From Fomes fomentarius (lineage: Eukaryota; Basidiomycota; Agaricomycetes; Polyporales; Polyporaceae), in NCBI GenBank assembly GCA_022606135.1, contig JABYQN010000007.1, positions 124,001 to 188,000 of the forward strand: 64,000 nt of DNA. The letters are read 5' to 3'. The position numbers and the translations under genes were made by a program. The notes beneath the pieces were generated by a model. It was not told the origin of the DNA and made no database searches. It worked only from the letters and a program-made list of their open reading frames with translations. Below, one piece after another: positions 12,629 to 23,210 of the stretch (positions are counted from its first letter, which is position 1; the number at the start of each line of letters is the position of its first letter).

Positions 12629-13871
12629 ATGGACGCCGCGGAACGCATCGAAGCAGCCTCCAAGTTTCTTCTTCAGTCGCCCCCAGGAGAGATCAACGAC
12701 GTGCTCAACGGTAATGCTGAGCATCCTCGAGTGCGGGGTCATCACACCTGAGCTGAATCCCGCCGATCCCGCCAGATGTGCGGAACATCATCTCGGACGA
12801 CGATTCGCTGCAGGCCGGCGTCCTTCCCGCGTTGAGGGAGTACAACCTCACGCAGTTCACCACCGCGGATGTGCCGGGACACCAGCACCAGGTATGTGGC
12901 TTTGTCTTTCGATCCGTGTATGTATGTGCGGTGGAAGATGACTGGGGATCATTGGTACGGTCTATAGTCAATCATTAGTGAGGCGGCCAGGATAGCAAGT
13001 CAGAGCGAGGATGCGGATGAGGAAGCTTCACAGGACAGGTATTGGGACCCGCGGTCGAGGACGAGTTTCCGTTTCGACCACTTGAGCTTGGTGCGTCTTC
13101 GCATGCGTCTTGCATGAACCTTCCTTCGCCTCACCATCTGCATAGGAAACCTCTGACTCTGAGCACGTCGAGCCCGACTCAGAGTCCGAGCCATTCCGGT
13201 ACGATGTTCCGCACGTGGTCTAGCTACACCCTCCAACTCAATCTGGTTCCCCGAGCACAGCGCCGCCCTCGAAAGCGCGTCATTGACATACCTTCAGGCG
13301 CACTACCACGACGGTGTTGTCTCCGTATTCCCCACACAAGGCTCAAGCAGCCGCTTCACCATCCAGATCGTCGCGAACAAATACAACCCGAACAATTACT
13401 GGTGCGTCTCCACCATCTATCTCTTCACCATGCCCTTCTCTCCGTGTCCGCCGTGCATTGTCCCAATACCGATGTCTCGCGCACACCAGGTCCGGCCGTT
13501 GGCGCTCCGAATACATCATCGACACCACCGCCAAGACGCTCGCAGGCAAGATCCTCGTGAACGTGCACTACTATGAGCAAGGCAACGTCCAGCTCTCGAC
13601 CACGCACACCGTCTCGCTCGCCCTGCCCTCCGCGATCTCTCAATCCGGCGGCGCGTCCGCCGCAAGCAAGGTGCTCGCGCTCGTCGAAGCCGAGGAGGGC
13701 AAGTACCAGACGTCGTTGAACGACGCGTATGCAGAGATGAGCGAGAAGACGTTCAAGGGCCTCCGCCGGGCGTTGCCGATGACGCGCTCGAAGCTCGACT
13801 GGGACAAGGTGCTTGGGTACAAGCTTGGTGCGGAGTTGACGAACAGTAAGGGCGTATTTGGCACGGCATGA
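12629..13871 (+). CDS. CAP1: F-actin capping protein subunit alpha
   Basis: Six exons: 12629-12710, 12776-12891, 12968-13090, 13146-13198, 13261-13401, 13490-13871; 897 nt, 298 residues. With the beta subunit this protein caps the barbed ends of actin filaments and limits their growth, mainly in cortical patches. The family signature is clear: an N-terminal SKFLLQSPPGEINDV block, the LPALREYNLTQF block, then SGRWRSEYIID and a conserved C-terminal half ending in a helix. Length is slightly above the usual 260-290. Each junction restores a conserved block, for example ESEPFR joined to AALESA across intron 4. It converges with the acyl-CoA synthetase gene, with 265 bases between the two stop codons. 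Symbol follows yeast usage for the alpha subunit. Confidence 0.95.
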
Positions 13872-14136
13872 GGAGCGTTGACGTTCGCCGTTCGACTCTC
13901 CTCGATGCCGCAGAGTAGGTAGAAGAAACAGAATGTAATGACCGACTGTGTATACGACCCCTCCGACTGCGACCCACGAGTCTTGATGACAGTCAGTCGG
14001 TCCTGATAATTCGCGCACAAATCGTGTATTGTGATTCTCAGCAGTTCGAGTTAAATTGACTACTAATGACATTATACAAACCCTAGATAGGTCCATCCCA
14101 CCATAGATAACCTCAGCATCAACTCCACCATCAAGC

Positions 14137-16937
14137 TTAAAGCTTCGTCGTGGAGTCCGGAAGCGCGTAAAGCGCGTCGATATGCGGTTTAAACTTCTCG
14201 TACGTCTCCTTCCTATCAAGGAATCATCAGTACATTTCCATATTCTCATTCAAAACGGTGAAGTGGTTACTAACCGGCGGATCTTCAGCGTTGGAGTGAG
14301 ACAGCCGTTATCGACCGAGAACATATCCAACGTCAGGTAGATACGCTTGATCTTCTCGAAGCTGTTGGAAATGCCGCGGAACCCGATGAGTGAATGGGAT
14401 ACAACGTCTCTCAACAAGACCAAACACGCACCCCTTGAGCCTCCGGACGTTGGCCTCCTTGTCCAGCTCCGTCAGCGCCGCATCTATGATCCTTGGGTGC
14501 TTGACATATTGCGCGAGTTTCGCGACATCCTTCGGGTCGATATGATCCTTCAAGACGCGGTGCACGAGGCCGGCGAGCTGGATGGGATCGGGCACGACGA
14601 CGGCGACGAGGTAGCTCTGGAACGAGTCGCCGTAGACGAAGAGCTGCCCGATGAGCGGGCACGTCGCGTACACGTTCTCGACGTGCTCGAGCGCGACGTA
14701 CTCGCCCTGCGCGAGCTTCATGACGTTCTTGACGCGGTCGATGATCCGGAACCGCCCCTGCTCGTCGATCGTCGCGATGTCGCCCGTGTGCAGCCAGCCG
14801 TCCTCGTCAATCGCCTCCTTCGTCTTCGCCTCGTCTGCGCGCACGAAGAGTGGTGGTGAGTGCTCAAGATATCAACGGACGTCGGCGGTGGCGTGCCATG
14901 GACGTACCCTTGTAATACCCCTTGAAGCGGTGGTCACCCCGCATGACAAGCTCGCCGCGAGGGAACGGCTTGTCCGACGCACGGTACCCCAATTGCGGAA
15001 CATCCACAACCTTTATCTCCGCAATGGACACCGGCGGGCCCACCGCACCCGCAGACGTCGGGTCATTAGGCCACACTGTCGTGCAGCACCCACAGTTCTC
15101 CGTCATCCCATACCCCTCACGCAAGTCCACAAGGACACCGATCTTCATAAATTCGGCAATGTCCCTGCTCAGCGGCGCGGACCCAGACCCGATCATCATG
15201 AGCTGCCCGCCGAGCACGGCGTTGATCTTGCGGAAGACGAGGCGGTCCCAGAGCGGGTGCGTGAGCTTTCCGCTCGTCCTGAGGTTGTGCAGCTTCGTCG
15301 CGAGAGCTTGCCGGAAGAGCGCGCCCTTGAGGCCGGGTGCGTCCCCGGCGGCGATGGCGGACTGGTAGACGCGAGTGATGACGCGCGGGACGAGGGAGAC
15401 GAAGTGTGGTTTGAGGACTTGGATGTCTTCGAGGAAGCGCAGCGGGTCGCCGGTCGTGTACCCGATCCGCTTCCCCACCGCAACCGCGGCAAGTTCCATG
15501 GTGCGCTGAAGAGAGTTGTGAGCGACACTGAGGGATAGAAGAAGATTATATGACGTCATACCTCATAGATGTGAGCGAGCGGGAGGAAGGACATGGTGAT
15601 TCTGTCGCTGACGACCTCAATGGAATGCATAAATGCGTATGTGGCTATCGCCAGATTCCCGTGAGTCAGCAATGCTCCTGCAGTAGCCGTTCAGTGAATG
15701 CCTAGTCCAAAAGAAATTGCAATGTTTCACTACCTTTGGGGACACCGGAGGTTCCCTGTGGGATCTCGTGAGTAACACACTATGAACGTCATGGACTGTA
15801 TGCACTTACCGAAGTGTAGCAGATCGTCGCTATAGTGTCTGAGGTTGCGGGGATGACATCGATTAGATTCGCGCGTCCAAATTCCTCCACTGAGCACGAC
15901 ATCAGCTACGGCTCCGAGAGACACAACAGATACGACAGCCTACGCTCTGTGATGTCCATCAACTTGACATTTCTCGTCTGTCCCCATGCCGTGAGGACGC
16001 GCTTCTCGTCATCTTCTAGCTCCTCGATAGACACGATCATCCTGAGTGTCGGAAGTTTAGGTGAGAGAGTCAGGAGGAAAGGGATGTGCTCTTGAGCCGC
16101 GAACACGACGCTGATGTCCGAGTGATTGATTCTGCACACGCTCGTCAGTCACAACAAGTAGAAGAGCCAAACGGATGAGGCATACACATATTCTGTGCAA
16201 GAAGTGAGCAACTCCATCTACAAGTTCGAGGAGTGGCAGACGTACCAACGGAGTCTGCCCCGAGTGTATCGTAAAGAGGGACACCGACCTTGGCATAGGC
16301 CTGCGCCGCGAGATCGACTAGCAACCAGTCTACATGACGAATATGCATCAGTTTTTCTGTCAAAACGGGAGAAGCTGCGAAAACAAGTGACATACTAGGG
16401 CAGTTCTTGCTCCAGATGCCGACCGTCTCCAGAGATCCTCCGCCGAGCTCCTTCGTCTGGAAGAGCTTGTGTAGGGCGCTGCCCACCGCACGACGACGGG
16501 CGTCGACCTCCGGCCACGACTGCCAGACGTGGTAGTTGGCCCAGACCTTCGGCTTCTTGGAAATTAGAGGACGATGGCCGAGGAAGGGTCCACCTTCGCT
16601 CATCCGGAGGCCCTCGTCGAATACATCGATAAGGGTCTTGAATACGCCAGGGGTGTTGAGAGACTCGAGGGGAAACTGGGCTGATGATGATGGACGGGTA
16701 TTCAGTCAAGTCTCTTGCATCGGAATCGAAGAGCGAACTCACAGTGCCGGTAAGTGGCTTCAGAGGACACGTTGAATTGTCAGCCCTCCTCCTATCTTCT
16801 AGCAGTCACTCGCAGGGCAAATTGGCACTCACGAGACACTCCTGGACGCTCTGAGCCGGGGACGGCGATTGACTGCTGCTTGTAGTCCGCATTCGGGGGA
16901 GAGGGATGGGGATCTCGTTGAACTTGGACTTAGACAT
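14137..16937 (-). CDS. Long-chain acyl-CoA synthetase, apparent frameshift in exon 1
   Basis: Thirteen exons, in transcription order 16937-16833, 16757-16743, 16680-16396, 16329-16246, 16192-16186, 16131-15944, 15889-15810, 15755-15734, 15677-15562, 15505-14908, 14834-14432, 14361-14275, 14212-14137. It activates fatty acids to acyl-CoA through an adenylate. Seen: the AMP-binding signature [11 protein letters not shown] (about residues 253-263), GYGMTE (about 431), LHTGD (about 518) and the C-terminal [14 protein letters not shown] block. The start [14 protein letters not shown] is family-typical, but a tract of five C at about 16895 puts the next conserved block ([16 protein letters not shown]) one base out of frame; six C would give 688 residues. 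Exon lengths sum to 2066, also one short. Exon 5 is only 7 nt. The C-terminus TKL resembles a peroxisomal PTS1 signal, hinting at a Faa2-like location. A TATA-like element lies 5' of the ATG. Confidence 0.92.
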
Positions 16938-17469
16938 GGTGGGTGTCGAGCAGAATGAGAGCGAAGAGGGAGGTGCGGGCGACGCCTTGGCCGGGGCCGG
17001 TATTCGAGGAGGGTATATACCGGCATGGGGGGATGAACAGGGGAGATATTGATCGAGGTCCGTGATTCCTGCGCACGCTCCGAGTCCAAGTTGTCAATTG
17101 ACGGCCCTGATCGACCCTCCTGATCACTCTTCCCCAGCGCCCCACGCCCGCATCCGGGGCCGGCCAATCGGAAGCGACTAGATGCTACTTGTCCCCCCAC
17201 AACACAAGCTTAATAACCCAGCCACGAGCCCCCCGCCGTATCCGGTGTTCACACTCCGAGCCCTCAACGTTTTTCCACCGCTCCCGGCAACTGATCTCGG
17301 CCCGGGCTCATCCACGACAACACACGCAAGATGGTTCTGATCCGTCGCTGACGCTCGTAAGCGTAAGAGAGATGAATACATAGCATTGCCAATACAACCA
17401 GGTTGATACCCTCGGACGCCTGTAGGCTGTATGTAGGACCCGGCCGCGTGCAATGCTTCGCCCACTGAT
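16938..17469. other. Promoter-side spacer of the acyl-CoA synthetase gene
   Basis: About 530 bases between the start of the acyl-CoA synthetase (minus) and the stop of the SAP-motif gene (minus). No coding exon recognised. It holds the TATA-like element annotated separately. Confidence 0.5.
17014..17019 (-). promoter_or_regulatory. TATA-like element of the acyl-CoA synthetase gene
   Basis: The palindromic hexamer TATATA lies 76 bases upstream of the ATG at 16937, with a favourable CACCATG start context downstream. Spacing fits a fungal core promoter. Assignment is by position only. Confidence 0.4.
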
Positions 17470-20089
17470 TCACGTCAGGAGGCCCTTGTCATCGCATTGG
17501 AGGATCTCTTGCCACACGGCAGCAACGCCTTCCTCCTCACAACCGATTTGCATACCGTTGTCGCGCAAGACAAAGTACTCTCGATGAGGTGTCTGGACAA
17601 CTGCCACAGCGGGATGCAACTCCTCTCCTTGCGGCGACGTGAAGTGGACGCTCTCAACATGGTGGTGTCTGTCTCGAACGTGGTCAAAAGGGGTGGAACG
17701 AAAGAGTTCGACGTGTTGGACGCACTCGGGAAGGTATAGATTCAGACCAGGGCTTCTTGTTCGCATTGGCTGTTGGACGACACGTTCAGGTAGCCCCGCA
17801 AACTCCTGAGCCATCTCCGTCGTGGTCCTCCACTGACCACTGATACTGCACAATCGCCGTTCAGTACCCTCAGGTAGGTCGATACTCCTTAACCAGCCCC
17901 AAACTCACCTATTCCCCGTCACACACGCAAGAACATATCGTTCAGCGACCGTCAGTTTCGCACGACCGACCATCCCTTCCGCAGGAACCTTCTTCAGCCA
18001 CAGCCTGCCCATCCCCTTATCATAACTCTCCTGGCACGCCCACTTGAGGTGCGACAGCAACGGGCCCTCCGGCGAACCAGACGCGATTCGTCGCGCGATG
18101 TACGTAGACCAATCTGCACGTACGGGGAAAGACGACCTCTGCACAGATTCAAGGTTCTCTCCTTCCGAACGCCAAGTCGACTCCGAGTCCGCGGGTCCGA
18201 GGCTAGGCGACCGCCGACCGACGACTTCGCAGGTGGATTCGATGATGTAGAACGCCTCGTGCTTCCGTATCGGTGGTCTTACCTCATTCGACGGGTATTC
18301 GACCGTGACGGCCCAAATTTCTCCTGGTACGACTTCTTGTGCGTCGATGACAGTGCCACGGAGCCACGAACATGGGTCGTCTTTCCAATCCCGAGAGCTC
18401 CCGACAGACACCGCGAACCAAGCACGAGTGAGGGCGAATCTATCACGCCCGTGCAAGTGAATGTCAAGAGATAAACCATACCTACTCAGAAGGCAACACA
18501 TACCTCACAGCGACAAGCAGTTGCCTAGGATTGTCCGGGCTCGCCCACAGTCGTCGTGCAATAGGATTCGGCAGGCCACTTCGCGCAATGAAGCGCGCGA
18601 GGAAGGACGCATCATAGACGCGTCGCCTCTGGACCACTTCAGCCTCGCGTGCCCGAAGGTACGGCCACATGTTCGTCATCGCCCGTGGATACCACCTAAG
18701 CACATCTTCTTGCAGTCGCCGCCCGCCGTAACCGTGCAAGAGTATGATCGACGCTGAGAGGTAGACTGCAACGATATGCATGATGAGCGGGCTCCAAAGG
18801 CTATCAGACTCATGGCGAGACGTGGCCGTACCTGCATATCGGAATGCACGCGAGACGAGCATGCAGGCGGCCCGTCCCTTGTTGTCCAAGCCTCTCAAGA
18901 TTACGGCCCAGCGATAGACGCGTTTCCGATGCACAAGAGAGGGAGGCATACTAATCGGATGCAGAGTCGGGATCGAAGCCACGAAGCGATCCAGAGAGCT
19001 GAGATCTTGTTCCTTCCGCAGTGAGTATTCTCCACTATGCGGTGTAGTCAGGAGAACTTCAGGGACAGACTCAGAAGCCAGGGAACGAGATGAAACAGCG
19101 AGTTTCGCCTTGTCAACCACAAGAGGCTTGAAGCGTTTAGCAGAGACAGCAGATGACGAAGCGAGGACAGCGCCAGAACTAGGAGCGGCAGGCATAATCT
19201 TCGAGTTCACGGCTGCAGATTCCGGTGCGAGGGCCGCTTTAACTGGAGCGTTTTGTACGTTCGGGGTATGCGAAGTCTTGAGAACGCGTTGCCTCTTCAG
19301 AGGAGGAGGGGGCATAGCTTCTTTACTTGACTGCCTCGGCCGTTTCGGGTCCCTAGCGAGGGAAACGCGTGGTGAAGGTTTCCCAGTAGCATCACGAGAT
19401 GAGCTGGAAGAGAGAACACGGGAGCCTGCGGCCAGCACAGGTATACAGGGTTGACTCCCGGCCATGGAGACAGAAGGCGAAGGCACGCTAGCGTCCTGGG
19501 CAGCCGTACGGGTGTCCGCACGACCATTTGAGCAAGTTGCCGGTACGGGCGCTGCGACAAGGTTGGGTGGTGCAGCAAGAGAACCACGAGGGGTCGAAGA
19601 TGGCGTCTGAGCAGTAAGAACTGAGCCAACCTGATGGTTTTGAGGTAGGACCGCTTTGCGATTCCTAGACTTCACTTGCGGCTTGGGTATAATACTGTCC
19701 GCCTTCGAAGGCTGAGTCCGAGCTAGAGACAACGAATTGGAGCTTTGAGCACCGTTCACTTGATGAGAGGTAGGACCACCGCCAGCGGCTGTAGAAGTTG
19801 CGGACGGGCGGGCTGGAATCGCAACGGCGGGCGAGGTTGTATGCGGTACACTAGGTCCAGACGCCGCCTGAGGTCCAGGAGGAACAACAGGCATACCAGT
19901 AGACATTCCAGCATCTGAGGTTATGCCACTCTCTACAAGCTTCAGAACGAGTGCTTGCTTGCTCAGCTTCGAGTAGCCGGGGATCTTGCGCTCTTTGCAG
20001 AGGGCCTTGAGCTGGGGTACGGTCAACTTCGTGAGCTCGGCCTGGCTGTATTCGCCCAAGCGCCGGTCCAGAGCGTTATCAAGAGGCAT
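17470..20089 (-). CDS. SAP-motif protein with long disordered middle and uncharacterised C-terminus
   Basis: Three exons, 20089-18504, 18439-17909 and 17845-17470; 2493 nt, 830 residues. Residues about 19-55 (KLTVPQLKALCKERKIPGYS and the following helix) form a SAP or Rho-N-like helix-extended loop-helix motif, usually a nucleic-acid contact. Residues about 60-380 are Ser/Pro/Ala-rich with basic patches such as PPPPLKRQR that could serve as nuclear localisation signals. From about 400 to the end the protein is ordered, with helical segments rich in Arg and Trp, then a beta-like part (about 530-830) spread over all three exons. I do not recognise this C-terminal region. The frame is open to 20179 upstream, but 20089 starts right before the conserved part. 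It is divergent from the F-box gene at 20336 with 246 bases between the two ATGs. Confidence 0.8.
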
Positions 20090-20335
20090 GGGAGCTTGAT
20101 GAATCGTTTCAGTAGTCACTGTTGTAGGAAGTATGAGAGGGAGGACAGCAACCGAGAGAAACTCAGAAGTACAAGTCAAAGTTGACTCGAAGGCTGTTTA
20201 TGTATCGTAGACGCTCCTAAGATGCGATCACATGAGAGCTTGGAGCGCTAGTCACATATACGGAGATTACATATACCCTCAACAACGTCTCGACCCATAT
20301 CCCCATTCTCAGAGCTCGAGTGGCTCAAGTGCATA

Positions 20336-22155
20336 ATGCCCCCGCGTGGGCTCTTCTCTAATGTGCCGAACGAGCTCCTCGTTCGGATACTATCTGAACT
20401 CGATGTTCTCGATCTCCTCACATGCAGGGCGGTACGTACATACGTAGTGGCACATCTCCATACAACCGACTGATGGCAAGGCTCAAGGTTTGTCGCCGAC
20501 TTGAAAGTCTCATTCGTGATGACATGACCCTCCAGTACAAAGTCGAGCTCGGGAGGGCAGGTATGATAGATGGACTTCCTGGGAAGCATCCTCTCCACAA
20601 ACGCTTAGAGCGGCTGAGAGTGTACCAACGGGCCTGGCGCTCCCCGAACGTCGTACTTAGCAAAACTACCTCCCTCCCACCTTCTCACTCTGATCGTGTG
20701 TGGCCTCTGGAAGACGAGGGCCTTCTTGCTAGTCACTCCGGAGTTGGTCTCGATTTTTGCAGACCGTCTTCGTCATTGAGAGGCATTCCGGCGGCGACAG
20801 TTCAAGTTGAAACGAAAGAATGGCCGGAGGATATTCGATCCGGTCTCGCGCATGGATGTGCCATCGACGTGCAACAGGACTTACTGGCGCTAGCGCCGCG
20901 GATCCCCACACCTGCATCGTAAGTAAGGCAGTACTTAAGTATCATCTTGTCTAACTAATGTTTTGGATATCAGCGAAAGCAAATGTCATCTATTCTCTCT
21001 CTCTCAGAGCGGTCTTTCTCATCCATTAGCGGCCAACCCTCTCCTTCTAATGAGTTTTCCTGAGCGAATGCTCGACCGCGTGGGTGGCCAAACTCAGCAT
21101 CTGGAGATCTTGGGGAATCTCATCGTTTGGACTGTTTGGGACCTCGGTCAGGTGCAAGTGTGGAATTGGCAGGAAGGCGTGCTTCTTTGGGTTCGTTGAT
21201 ATTCCACAATCTCTCCAGCAGTGGTGCTGACTGAACGCGCAGGAGATTGCCACCAGAGACCTACTCAAGCCCATCTACTGTCGTCTCTTGGATTCTTCCA
21301 CCCTCTTGGTAGCGCACGGAGACGAACTCTCCATCTACGACATAAGGGATACAGGAGCTTCCCGGTCCCATTCCTCCCCGGTGACAGGTACCGCGACTGC
21401 CCGCGACTACATTTGCCGGCTGGGTCTTCCCATTCGTAGCTTCGATTCCGCTACAGACAAAATGTTTCTCGATATGCAGCGTCCTTCCGACTTCGCCAAG
21501 CATCATCCTCCCTTTGCTCACGACTCGTCTCTGACAACCATAGCGATGTGCTTCAGTTTCGGGCGGGGTTTTGCGTACATGGCCCCCCGTGCTGAACACC
21601 TTGTCTTTCTGATACCTGTCTGCACGGTGTTTGCCGCCGTTGACCGAGTACGAAACGCCCCTGGCGCGACTACCAGGACCATCCCATGGGATGAATGGGG
21701 CCCTTCTGGTGCCCGCCTCATACAAACGCCCGAACAACCCGACTTTACAGTACTCGGTTCCAAGTTCGCCGCCGCGTTCTATCCCGAAACACGTTGGGGC
21801 GAGCCCATCACTGGTGCCGATGTCTACATCATCGACTTGAACCCCGCCGCTCGATCATCTAGCGGCAAGACGACGCATGTCAATTTTTCGGAGCAGATCA
21901 GGAGTTCCAAAACTACCTGCAGCGTATTAAGCACCACCTTCCCATGTACTCTAACACGTCACACGGTCGTGCTGCAAAACGCACAGGCGAAGCGCTTTCG
22001 ACTCGTGTTGTTCCATGATGGATGGGCTCTGGTAGGTCCCCGTCCAAAGTGCTGCTATGTCGGCCTGAGCTGATGAACTCTAGCTGCCGACACTGGATGA
22101 AGGGCAGGTTCATAGCTCCAACAAACCGGTCGGTGGTTACATGTTCTTGGCTTGA
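20336..22155 (+). CDS. F-box protein
   Basis: Five exons: 20336-20431, 20488-20918, 20974-21190, 21243-22031, 22084-22155; 1605 nt, 534 residues. The N-terminus carries a good F-box (about residues 7-45: FSNVPNELLVRILSELDVLD, then LLTCRAVCRRLESLI after splicing), followed by the YKVELGRAGM helix typical of this agaricomycete family. The rest resembles a divergent beta-propeller-like family, with blocks such as AIDVQQDLLAL, GNLIVWTVWD, VQVWNWQEG and STLLVAHGDELSIYDIRD. It would dock on Skp1 in an SCF ubiquitin ligase; the substrate is unknown. The last exon is short but restores a consistent frame (GWALLPTLDEGQ). Reading through its donor instead gives a slightly different tail ending at 22073. 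Confidence 0.85.
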
Positions 22156-22698
22156 GTCACTTGTAGTAATCTGCCATCGTCGTGTTGTAAGCACGTAGCT
22201 TTGGGTCGAGATTTTCGCAGATGTATTTCCGTCATCGTCATTGAGTTCTTAGGCCCTTCCTACCTTGCAGTATGTTCCGCAAGCTGAATCTCGAACTATA
22301 AACAAGAATCTCGTTGCACAGAGTTCAGTGAATTCCAGAGTTGTACTTTAATTTTTTCAAACTGCCATATGATAACAAAGGTATAAAACTGTACAAAAAC
22401 GCGACTTCACATATTAGGCCTCAGATCTCAGTCTCGGGAATATCATGCCACAGCTTGGAAGACTAGATCATGAATGTGCTCATTCACCTCGATTCATTTT
22501 AATCAGCCTAATAGCGCCATCTAGAGGTTTGCCACTACAGTCGCTCAAGCGCTCTAGCAGTGGCAGCATTGCAATCGCACAACCACCACGTGTTGTTCCT
22601 AGTTCCTTAAGCACTGGCACCAGCACTGTCAGGCTTCAGCAACCGTGAATAGGACACCAACGTCCGAGAGAACATAGGATAACACTCGCACCACCCAG
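22156..22698. other. Intergenic region
   Basis: About 540 bases, AT-richer than its surroundings (for example around 22300-22400). No coding frame, repeat or RNA gene recognised. Confidence 0.5.
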
Positions 22699-23135
22699 AT
22701 GTCTTCTGCACGTCAAGTAGACGATACATTCCAGCTCTACGACCTCCGCGTAGAAGTCGTCTGCCCCCCAGGACAGCGCATCATGTGTGGCGCAAAAGAG
22801 GGTGATTACTTCACTCTTGAAGGCGAGATGCTCTACCTGCCACCCGGCCGGGGCATCTCTATTTACTCATTAGGTCCGTACATGTTCTCGCTTACAAAAC
22901 AGAGGAGTCAATGTATCCCCCTTCTATAGGTTCTGTGCTCCCTTTGCTCGCCGCGAAGCAGCGCATGACCGCCGCCAACGACTGGATTTCGACCGATGCA
23001 GAGGTCGCGTGCCCAGACCCCTGCTGCCCTAGTCGGCTGCGTATACTACGCACAGGCATTCGAACGTTCAAGCACGGGGAAACCACACTTGTACCCCTCC
23101 CACCCAACACCGGAGAGGCTGCGACAGAGCAGTGA
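22699..23135 (+). CDS. TIGR04076 family small protein
   Basis: Two exons, 22699-22873 and 22930-23135; 381 nt, 126 residues. The pattern YDLRVEVVCPPGQRIMCGAK, EGEMLYLPPGRGISIYSL, LPLLAAKQR and ACPDPCCPSRLR matches the TIGR04076 family, a small Cys-containing protein found in bacteria and fungi with no settled biochemical role. The spliced junction restores SIYSLGSVLPLL. The C-terminus HGETTLVPLP is also family-like. It converges with the SET-Tad3 gene, with 75 bases between stop codons. Length is normal for the family, so the gene appears intact. Confidence 0.85.
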
Positions 23136-23210
23136 GATAACCCTGTGCCCGTCGGCGCCGCATCCGTGCGGGTGTCGCATCTTCCTTATGCTCTGTCTAG
23201 TTCATGTTGT

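Noticed and set aside
13425..14249. 274-codon minus-strand frame
   Set aside because: It lies antisense over the capping protein exons and the end of the acyl-CoA synthetase, both well supported; it has no family features.
18482..18503. A 22-nt intron in the SAP-motif gene
   Set aside because: Too short for splicing; the same donor with the acceptor at 18440 gives a normal 64-nt intron and keeps the frame.
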